From assembly GCF_003096195.1 (NCBI RefSeq), contig NZ_CP023004.1, positions 2,522,501 to 2,586,500 on the forward strand: a stretch of DNA of 64,000 bases, in the 5' to 3' direction. Shown piece by piece: positions 54,266 to 62,886 of the stretch. The notes under the pieces are model-generated. The model was not told where the DNA came from. It saw only the letters and a list, made by a program, of their open reading frames with translations, and did no database searches. Positions within the stretch are counted from its first letter, which is position 1. Every line of letters begins with the position of its first letter. The DNA is from Ereboglobus luteus (lineage in GTDB: Bacteria > Verrucomicrobiota > Verrucomicrobiia > Opitutales > Opitutaceae). The translations under genes were made by a program, and so were the position numbers.

Positions 54266-56905
54266 ATGAAAACAAACCGCCTGATAACCGCCGGCATTTT
54301 TGCCGCGCAGATTTTCATGTTCGCAACAACCAATGCGGCCGCGTCCGACGAGGCGACGCTTTCGAGCCCCGCCGCGCGCCTGCAATGGCGTCAGTCTTCC
54401 GACGGCTGGAAACTCGGCGGCGTTGATGTGCTCGGCGACGTTGCGGAAGGGAAGGGGATTCCGCTTGGCGAACCCTCGGGGCAATACCGCATTCTCTATT
54501 CGGAAACGGAACCGGATAAAACGCCCGTGCCGTTTTCCCTTTCCGACCGCACGGATGTTTTTCCCGAGCCCATCTATAAATATCCCGTGCCGCGCTGGGC
54601 CAAGGCGACCATTCCCGCGGCGCTCAACCTCGTCGGCGAGGAGCGCGTTTTTTATCCGTCGGCAATGGAATCATGCGCCGATGGCTCGCTGGTGTTTCGC
54701 CACCGGACTGATGTGGCGGATGTGGTTGCGCGTTGGAAAATCGACGCCTCGTTTCCCGGAGATGTGTGCGTGGAGCTGACGCTCACCGCCCGCAAGGACG
54801 GCTGGTTTTCACTGCCCACGCCGACACTCGCCACGGTTGCGCCACGCGATCTGAAGTGGGCGGTGGTGCCGGGTTACTTCAAGGGTGATCGTTTCAACCG
54901 CGATTTCCCGCTCGCATTCGCATACGGCCACGGCTTGCCGGACCGCCCGGTCATCGCCAATGAAGGCGCGGCCTCCACGCTTGCCTCGATCATCACCAAC
55001 AAGGCGGGCGCCACGCTGGCGGTTATCGCCGAACCCGGCGTCGTCGATCCGTATTCTGCCAACGCCGCGACCCGCGAAATCTGGCGCATCGGGCTTTCGC
55101 ACATGAACCGGGCGGGCGAGCTCACGCCGACTCTTTACCGCGCGCTTCTCGGCAGCCGTGATTCGCGACTGGAGGCGGGGCAGTCGCTCACGTTTTCGTT
55201 TCGCTACTCATTGCGCGCAGACGATTGGTTCGCCGCCATCAAGCACGCCGCGGAGGACATCTATCGCGTGCACGATTTTCTCGCTTTGAAGAAACCGGTT
55301 CGTTCGCTCAGCCAGCGGCTTCACTCGCTTCACGAATATGTGACTGATGACGCAACGTCGCTCTGGCACACCGAGGAATTCGGCGGCATGACAATCGGGG
55401 CGCAGGCCTACAATGGCGGCGTGGTCGGCGCCCGGCGCGACCCGAAAATAAAGGGAGATTACGACGCCATGAAAAACTCCGACTATGGCGCGATGTGGAT
55501 GCTTGCGCGGCTCACGAATGATCCGCGCCTCGTGCGCGACCGGCTGCCCTACGCGCGCAATTTTAAACTCGTCCAGCAACAAAGCGCCCCCGGCTTTTTC
55601 CAAGGCGCGGCGCTCGGCCAATACTATCTCGCGAAGTCGCGCCGCTTCGTCGAGGAGTGGGGCGATTATGTCGAGCCTGTTGCCATCACCTATTACACGA
55701 TGCTCGACATCGGCAACATCCTGCTCTTCGAGCCCGGCGATGCCGAGTTGCGCGAGCGTTTGCGACTCGGAGCGGAGCGATTGCTGGAGTGGCAGCGCGC
55801 CGATGGCAGCTGGGCGGTCGCCTATGATCACGCCACGCACAAGGAGCTTTTCACGGAACTGCCCGACGCGCGCGCGACATTCTACGGCTTGATTGTCGCC
55901 TACCGGATTCTGGGTGACGAAAAATATCTCGCGGCGGCGCGCCGCGGCGCGGACTGGATGATTAAAAACGCGGTCACGCCCGCGCGGTTTCTCGGAGTGT
56001 GCGGCGATGCGCGTTTCGCCCCCGACTTTGCCACGGTGCAGGCCGCGCAGGCGTTTCTCGACCTTTTCGATATCACTGGCGATGTGCGCTACCGCGAGGC
56101 GTCAATCGAGACTGCGCGGCAGTATGTGACGGATGTGTTTACCCAGCCGCTTGCGACCAATGCGAAGAAAACGCACAAGAAAAACACACTCGCCGACTGG
56201 CAGATCAACCAGACCGGGCTTGCCTTCGAGCATGGCGGAACCATTGGCACGGCGAGCGGCAGCGGGCCGATTCTTCTCGCCAGCTATGCCGGCCTTTTCA
56301 TCCGCATGGCGGGGATCACGGGCGAGCCGCTCTTCCGCGATCTCGCGCGCGCCGCCGTGCTGGGGCGCGACGCGTTTTTGCATCCGAAGACCCAGGCGGC
56401 GACCTACTACTGGCTGCATGTGAACGCGGGCCCCGGCTCCTTTCCGCATCATGCGTGGTGGCAGTTTGGGTGGATAACCGACTATCTGGTTTCCGAGGTG
56501 GAATTGCGCTCCGCCGGCGGCATTGCCTTTCCGCGCGGATTCCTCACGCCCAAGGTCGGGCCTCATGCGTGTTTTGGGTTTGCCCCCGGAAAGCTGTATG
56601 GGGAGGCGGTCAATCTTGCGTGGGGGAATGTCGACACGGGAACGCCCGAGGTGGATTATATTGTGGCTCGCGGCGCAAACGGTGCGCGCACGCATGTGGT
56701 TCTTTTGAACAACAGCGCGCGTCCGGTGAAAACGACGGTGAAGGCTCCGCCATCCGCATTTGTTGGAGTGAAGGCCAGCGCATGGAAAAGCGCGACAATC
56801 CGCACCTCGCCGGACCGGATGGCGAAACTTGATACCGCGCAATCCGAGTGGTCTGTGGAGATCGCGACATACGGGCTCGCGGTTCTGAGCTTGGATGCGG
56901 AGTGA
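54266..56905 (+). CDS. Large secreted (alpha/alpha)-barrel protein, putative glycosidase
   Basis: 879 residues from the ATG at 54266, where a fresh signal peptide begins (MKTNRLITAGIFAAQIFMFA). The uninterrupted frame joining it to the preceding gene is caused by the one-base deletion at 54152-54155. An N-terminal beta-rich half (to about residue 330) is followed by a helical barrel (DYGAMWMLARLTNDPRLVRD, YRILGDEKYLAAARRGADWM, LFDITGDVRYREASIETARQ) and a C-terminal beta domain (VDYIVARGANGARTHVVLLN). It shares this last block and general architecture with the proteins at 37097 and 57153. No numbered family is recognised. It starts 20 bp after the GH105 gene, so the two are probably one transcript. 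Confidence 0.78.
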   Translation: MKTNRLITAGIFAAQIFMFATTNAAASDEATLSSPAARLQWRQSSDGWKLGGVDVLGDVAEGKGIPLGEPSGQYRILYSETEPDKTPVPFSLSDRTDVFPEPIYKYPVPRWAKATIPAALNLVGEERVFYPSAMESCADGSLVFRHRTDVADVVARWKIDASFPGDVCVELTLTARKDGWFSLPTPTLATVAPRDLKWAVVPGYFKGDRFNRDFPLAFAYGHGLPDRPVIANEGAASTLASIITNKAGATLAVIAEPGVVDPYSANAATREIWRIGLSHMNRAGELTPTLYRALLGSRDSRLEAGQSLTFSFRYSLRADDWFAAIKHAAEDIYRVHDFLALKKPVRSLSQRLHSLHEYVTDDATSLWHTEEFGGMTIGAQAYNGGVVGARRDPKIKGDYDAMKNSDYGAMWMLARLTNDPRLVRDRLPYARNFKLVQQQSAPGFFQGAALGQYYLAKSRRFVEEWGDYVEPVAITYYTMLDIGNILLFEPGDAELRERLRLGAERLLEWQRADGSWAVAYDHATHKELFTELPDARATFYGLIVAYRILGDEKYLAAARRGADWMIKNAVTPARFLGVCGDARFAPDFATVQAAQAFLDLFDITGDVRYREASIETARQYVTDVFTQPLATNAKKTHKKNTLADWQINQTGLAFEHGGTIGTASGSGPILLASYAGLFIRMAGITGEPLFRDLARAAVLGRDAFLHPKTQAATYYWLHVNAGPGSFPHHAWWQFGWITDYLVSEVELRSAGGIAFPRGFLTPKVGPHACFGFAPGKLYGEAVNLAWGNVDTGTPEVDYIVARGANGARTHVVLLNNSARPVKTTVKAPPSAFVGVKASAWKSATIRTSPDRMAKLDTAQSEWSVEIATYGLAVLSLDAE

Positions 56906-56954
56906 TGCCGCGCCGGTTTTCGTATATATAATAAAATAAGATTCTTTAGAGAGG

Positions 56955-57120
56955 CGCGTGCGCAAGGAGCGGCGGCGTCCCGCCGCCGGACGCGAGCAAC
57001 GCGAGCGCCCTTTGCGTATTTGTTTTTCGGATACAAAGAGCGGATCCGAATGCGGTCCGGCCAAGTGCGAGGCTTTGGCCTCGTCCGGCGGCGGGGACGC
57101 CGCCGCTCCTTGCGCACGCG
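56955..57120. repeat. Family 3 inverted-repeat element, copy C
   Basis: 166 bp with ends CGCGTGCGCAAGGAGCGGCG and CCGCTCCTTGCGCACGCG. It fills the space between the convergent genes ending at 56905 and 57153. The left arm shares CGCGAGCAACGCGAGCGCCC with the inverse of copy A's right arm. Confidence 0.7.
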
Positions 57121-57152
57121 TGGTTTTTTATAAGGGAATCGGCGGCCGGGGA

Positions 57153-60100
57153 TTATTTCTTTTCGCGCAATTTTGCGGCGAGCAGCGCGAGTGCGGCGGC
57201 GAGATACCATGCCGAGGGGCGCCGCCACCACCACCGCCGCCTTTGTTTCCATTGTCGGGATTTTCGGGTTGTTCCGGATTTGTCGATGTTCCCGATGACA
57301 CGATGGCGGTCATGGTTTGCACTTTGTTTGTCGAGTCGATCCGCCGGATTGCGCGATTGCCCGAGTCGGCGACATACAAGTATTCGCCGTTGTTGCCGAG
57401 CGCCAGATCGCGCGGATGATTGAAGAGGGCGTTTGTTCCCGTGGCGTCCTTGAAGCCGGCGATGCCGGTGACGCCATCAGCTCCGGGGTTGCCTGCGAGC
57501 GTGTTCACGTAACCGCCGGCTGTTATTTCGCGGATGGTCGAGTTGCCCGTGTCGGCGACATAGAGCGTGCCGTCACCATCGACGATGAGTCCCTCGGGTT
57601 GGTTAAAAAGCGCGTCGTCGCGGTGTCCATCGACACTGCCGTGCACAGTGGCGCAACCTGCGTGAGTGGCGACGCTGTTATTGTGCGCGAGGTCGATTTT
57701 GCGAATGGTGTGGTTGCCTGTGTCGGCGACATACAGGATGCCCGCGGCGTGGGCGATTCCCGCGGGCGCGTTGAATTGGGCGGCGGTGCCGCTGCCGTCG
57801 AGCGTGCCGGAGGTGTTGAGCTGTCCGGCAACGATGACCGGGTTGCCGGTCGCGGCTTCGATTTTGCGAATCACATGGGCGGATTTGTCGGCGGCATAAA
57901 TGTTGCCCGCGGGGTCGATGGCGATGGCGGTGAGTTCGCCGGAGATAATCGCGGGATGTGTTTTCACTTCGCGCCCGGCGCTGATGGTGCGCAACCGGGC
58001 GTTGCCGGAATCCGCCACATAGAGTGTGCCCGAGCGCACGGTTATTCCAACCGGGCGGTTGAGACGCGCGTTTGTGCCGGTGCCGTCCAGGGCGCCGCTT
58101 TCGCCGGGCGCGCCGGCAAACACATTCACATAGACATTGGTGCTTCCGGGAGGCGTGAGCGTGTGGATGACATTTTTCTCCTCGTCCGAAACATACACGA
58201 TGCCCGATGCGTCAACGGTCAACGCGGCGGGCGTGCCGTGGGCGCCGGTTTGCGATGGCACGATGGTGAGTGTCGCGGCGGTGCTGAGCGTGACGCCGTT
58301 TTGACCGGTGATGCGGACTTGATAGCTGCCACTGTCTGCCGGGATTCCGGCAAGGGTGAGCGTGGCGGAAGTGGCTCCGGCGATGGTCTGGCCGTCTTTC
58401 AGCCATTGATAAGTGACTCCGCTTTCGGGCGTGGTCACGGAGAGCGTGACAGAGGCGCCGCACTCGGTGTTTTGACTTAGCGGTTGAGTTGTGATTTGCG
58501 GCGCGGCGGCGTTGGAAATGTCCACCCTGGCGTGGGCGCTGTCGAAGCTCTCACCGTAGGCGTTTGAGGCGGAAATCACATAGTAGTAATCTTGGCCGTC
58601 GGTCAGATTTGTCGCGTCTGTGTATTCGATGATAGTGGCATCAGGCGATGCGGCGATTTGCGCAATTTTTTGAAACGGTCCGCCGGGTGTTGTGGCGCGC
58701 TTGATGTTGTAGGTGACCGCTCCGGGAGCGGCAGGCCATTTGAGCAGCGCGCCGCCATTGTCCATGTTGGTGGCGTTGAGTCCGCTTGGGTTGGCGGGCT
58801 TGGTGCCGTTCAATGTGAAAAGTTGCGTGGTTACGGCAGCACCTCCGGTTTGCTCAAGCTGAACCTTGAAGCGCACAACATCGCCGTAGGAAATGTCATC
58901 GGCGGTGAGCTCGAAGGGGCTGTGTCTTTTGTCGCGACCGCGCGCGTGCCGCCGGAGGCGTCGACAAAGAGGAGCGTCATTTTGCCATCATCCGGAATGC
59001 CGCTGAGGGCGACGTAGAGCGAGTCCGCCCCGTGAGGCGAGCGAATGCGGAACGCGTGCAAGTCCTCCCATGTCGCGTCGATACTGGCGACGATGGGTTT
59101 TTCGGAAAGTGCGGGGGCGTCGGGCGCCATGGTTTCGCGCGCCGCGTCAAACGTGAGCACGACGAGTCCGCCTTGCGCGAGCGTGACGGTGAACTTGCCA
59201 TCGGCGTCGGGGGCGAGCGTGGAGGTGTTGCCGTTGGCGTCGCGCAGCAAGGCCGATGCCGGGAGGGCGATGCCGAGGGCGGCTTTGTCAATAAACACGC
59301 GGGCGGTGGTGTTGTCGCGCGCCTGGTTCATGAGCACGAGGTGAAAGCGGTTTTCACTGCGCGCGGCGATGTGGTCGACCTTGGGCGTGTTGACGTTGAA
59401 TTTCTGATTGTCGAGCCAGAGCCAGCACGCCGGATCGTCGAAAATCCTGCCGGGGCTTCCCCCGTAAATTCGCGAGGAGAACCAGACATATCCCTGCGAT
59501 TTGACGTAGGGGAAACGGATCGCGCCGCCGGTGCGGGCGTCCGCGTCGGTGACAAGAAAATCGACGAGCATCGCGAGATGCACGGGCGCGTGATGCCAGT
59601 AGAGCGATGTGATGTCTGGGCCGTTTTCGGTGTAACCGGGATTGTATTGTAAATCTGAATACAGGGAGAGGTAGTAGCCGGGATACGAGGCGCCGCGGCC
59701 GATGATGGCGTTGCGCGCGTGCGTGCGCCAGTAGTCCTCGCCGGTGATGGAGTGAAGGCGCATGAGGTTGGCGGCCCACACGGCGAGCTGGATGTTGTTG
59801 AGTCCGTTTGGCGTGAAATAAGTGGAGGGCTGCTCGAGCCCGAGTCCGGTGGTGGCGGGCAGCCACGCGGGGACATTTTTTTCGGGGATGTTGAAGGTCG
59901 CGGGTGTGCCGGGGGGATGATTTGGCGGGAATCCGATGCGCTTCCGTTCGTCGCCATCCCACCAGATCGTGCGTGTGACGCTGAGCGTGCCGCCGGCGTA
60001 GAGCGTCAGGTTTGCGGCGGGATCGGCGGGGACGATGGGCGTCACCCATTGCCCGGCGGTGGTGAGGCTCGCCCCCTGTCTGGCGTAGGCCAGTATTTCG

Positions 60101-62289
60101 GCGTCGCCGGTCAGCTCATAGAGGTCGAGCAAATCCCACCAATAGGGATAAAAGGACACATTATAAAAATAGGATATGTCACGCGGCGTCTGGTTTGCCG
60201 TGGTGTTTCCAAACTGGGTCGCGGCCCAGGTTTTCGCCTCGGCTTTGATTGTGTTGAGAAGCGCGATGTCGGGCATGCTGCGGTGGAGCGCGAGTTTTTC
60301 CGACCATGCGGGAACCTGTCCGCCCGCGGTGACGACATTGGTGCCGTTCATCATGTAGTCGCGCAGCCACGGGTTGAGTCCGCCGAGGAGATTGTCGAAC
60401 CCCTGCCAAAGCGCGGTGCCGTAGAAGCTGCTGCGGAGGAATGAGAGGCGGATGTCCTCCGGTCGTTTCACATAAGTCTGGTCGGTGCTGAGGGCGAAGT
60501 GCGCGGAGGAACGGCTGAGCATGAACTCGAGCGTGGGAAGGCCGCGCGTTTTATAAAACTCGTCGTCACGGGTGAGCCGCGCGGCGGACACAAGCATGAG
60601 CGGCGCCGAGTGCGTGGCGGTGCTTCTGCTTTCGATGTTGGACGGTCCCTTGAGATTGTCATACCAGCGGAATTGCGGGCCGGATTTTATGAGCTTGATA
60701 ATATTGATGGCCTGCTCGGTGAGCGAGGTGTTCCACGGTTCGCGGTAATCGCGCAGTCTCAGGATGCCGGTGTCGGTGTCGCGCATTGTTTCGAACCAGG
60801 GCTGCGGAGCGGTGACCACCCACCATGCGGCGTTCAGCGTGTCGCCGTTGTTTTTCTGCGAATTGTGTCCGCCAAGCACGGGGGAAAAAACAACGGGCTG
60901 CGCCGCCAGTTCCGCGCCGAGCAGGGAAAATCCGTGCGTGGCATTGTCGCGCTCGGCCCATTCGGACGGAAGGCGGTCGGGATCGGCGACGACGCCGTGC
61001 GTGAGCGCGGGCATGCCGGAAATCTCGGAGGTTTCCACGAGGGCCATTGGATGCGGAGCCATCGAGGACATGATCATGACGGGCACATCGGGCAGGCGCT
61101 TGAATTGATAAAGCGGCGGCAGTTGCACGGCGGTGACTTTGTCGAAGGAAACACCGCCCGCGCCGGTCGCGGCGAAGGCGAGCGAATAGAAACCCGACTG
61201 CACCGTGGTCATGGAAACTTCCATGCGCGCGGCATGGCCGGATTCGGGCACTTGCCAGGTGACGGTGATCTCGTCGGGAAACCCGGTGACGACGGCGCCT
61301 TGGCGCAGTTTGTAGAGAATCTTGATTGTTTTTGCGTCGACAACTTGCGCGACGGAATCGGGCAGATACGCGGCGCGCGCATCACCCGCGAGGAAGACGT
61401 TGCGCGTGTCGGCGGGCAATGTCCACGTGCCGCCATTGAACGTCCAATTTTCAAACTCGGCGCTTTTCCAGCGCGGAGCCCAGCCGGGGCGGACGGTGGA
61501 TTCCGCCGCGCGGATGAGATAAATGGGCTCGGCATTTCCCCTCCACGAAAGCGTGGCGGCGTTGCCGGTGAGAAATTCGATTTCGCGCAGCAGAAATTCC
61601 TGTCCGTCAACAGTCCGCGCCTTGCGGAATCGCAGCGCCATGTCGTGGGTGCGCAGTTCCGCTGCGACGCCCGCCGCGCCCTCGGTGACAGTGGGGTTTT
61701 CCAACCCCGGGGATTGCACGGGAACGCGCGCGGCCTGCAAGGGTGTTTGCCGGTAGGTGTTGAGCGAGGCGCGCTCGACCGCATTGGGATCAAGCCCGGC
61801 GCTGGTGACAAGCACCGCTTCCAGCCGTCCGAGATATTGGGCGGTGTCCTTCACTTCAATGGTATGCGTGCCGGAGGTGAGCGGGATTTCCTTAACTCGT
61901 TCCCAGCGCCATCCGTTTACTCCGTGCGCGCCGCATTCGATGTCCGGTTCCTGTCCGTCGACCAGCACCTTGAATCGGCGGCTGCCGGGGCTGGTGTCGT
62001 AGTCGCGGGTGTTTGCCCATATCGTGTAAGTGCCGGCGGTGGTGATGCCGAAACCGGCAAGGGCGGTTCCGCCTGTGTTGGTGGCCTTGATGAATATTTC
62101 CGTCGTGCCGTCCTGTCCGTCCATCACCTCCCATCCGCCGCATGCGCGAAAAGTCTCGGGTTCAAGCAGCACGGTGTTGCTCTTGCTTGCGGTCTCACCC
62201 TTGAGCGTGGTTGATGTGGAAATGCCAAACAGCAAGGCGCAGAGTGCCATTGGCAAAAACATAAGGCGTTGGATTACTTGATGGTGCAT
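57153..62289 (-). CDS. Very large secreted protein: CBM-like, (alpha/alpha)-barrel, FN3, Ig-like, six NHL repeats, C-terminal sorting signal (two frameshifts)
   Basis: The sequence shows two overlapping frames, but with one base added at each of two short homopolymers it becomes a single protein of 1711 residues. At TTTT 58927-58930 the text joins GTRAVATK to RHSPFELTADDISYGDVVRF. At GGGG 57216-57219 the chance tail is replaced by APSAWYLAAALALLAAKLRE and KK, a Gly-rich C-terminal signal with one membrane helix and basic end. Start ATG 62289 with signal peptide (MHHQVIQRLMFLPMALCALL). Domains in order: CBM-like (LEPETFRACGGWEVMDGQ), beta-rich, (alpha/alpha)-barrel (YELTGDAEILAYARQGA), beta-sandwich (VDHIAARSENRFHLVLMNQ), FN3, Ig-like, six NHL units (GTLYVADTGNSTIREI) forming a probable six-bladed propeller. 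Likely surface-anchored; the substrate is unknown. Confidence 0.8.
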
Positions 62290-62389
62290 GGCCGGGCGAT
62301 GATTTGGATAGCCGGGGGAACGGGGCATAGGGCTCTTGAATAATTAACGACATACTGACTATTCATGCCCGGGTGAAAACATATTGGTA

Positions 62390-62402
62390 TTTCAACCGTT
62401 GA
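62390..62402. promoter_or_regulatory. Operator-like site TTCAACCGTTGAC
   Basis: Reverse complement GTCAACGGTTGAA, with a TCAAC-C-GTTGA palindromic core, 101 bp before the start of the NHL-repeat protein at 62289. Confidence 0.55.
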
Positions 62403-62545
62403 CTCATTGCCTTGTAACGCAGAGGCGGCCCGGGGCGAAACCATTGCGTTGATAAATATATGAGTGTTTTTGTTATGAACACGCAACGGCGGCAGTCATG
62501 CGCGTGTTTGCTCGATTCAAACGCGGACGATTTCACGAAAATGAA

Positions 62546-62558
62546 GTCAACGGTAAAC
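62546..62558. promoter_or_regulatory. Operator-like site GTCAACGGTAAAC
   Basis: An exact copy of the 13-bp motif, 328 bp before the Pmp-like gene and 257 bp before the NHL gene. Confidence 0.55.
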
Positions 62559-62886
62559 CAGCGAGGTTATTGCGAGTAAACAACACTTCTTTTGGTATGC
62601 GGACAGTCATTCACAACACGGCCCTGGATGCGTCCCCACTTATGTTTTTCCCCACAGCAGATTCTTTTTTGGCATGCGCCACCACACGGCCTCAATTACA
62701 AGATGGCTGTCCCCGAAGTTATGGTTTGTCTTTCCCCTCCCATTCCGCCGGCGACGCCCCGTTCGCCAATGATATAAGAACTGATTAGACCCGAAGCGCA
62801 ACAGACTGCGCGGCCGCCTGGCTGTGAGTGTAAATAATATCATATATAATAAATAAAACCGAAACCGGAATTCCCTCATTTATATT

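Larger units (their letters stand above)
62290..62886. other. Divergent regulatory region between NHL protein and Pmp-like protein
   Basis: 597 bp with two operator-like sites (62390-62402, 62546-62558) and an AT-rich stretch at 62830-62890 just before the Pmp-like start. A short open frame at 62498-62788 has no credible features. No RNA gene is recognised. Confidence 0.5.

Noticed and set aside
51926-56905. A natural 1659-residue GH105-DUF2264-barrel fusion
   Set aside because: An internal signal peptide, an intact DUF2264 end in the next frame and a stop just before a good ATG show two genes joined by a one-base deletion.
60499-62214. 571-codon plus-strand frame opposite the NHL-repeat protein
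   Set aside because: It is antisense to a gene with clear CBM, FN3 and NHL domains; no independent evidence supports it.
62498-62788. 96-codon frame in the divergent region before the Pmp-like gene
   Set aside because: No ribosome site, no hydrophobic or domain pattern, and it overlaps an operator-like site.
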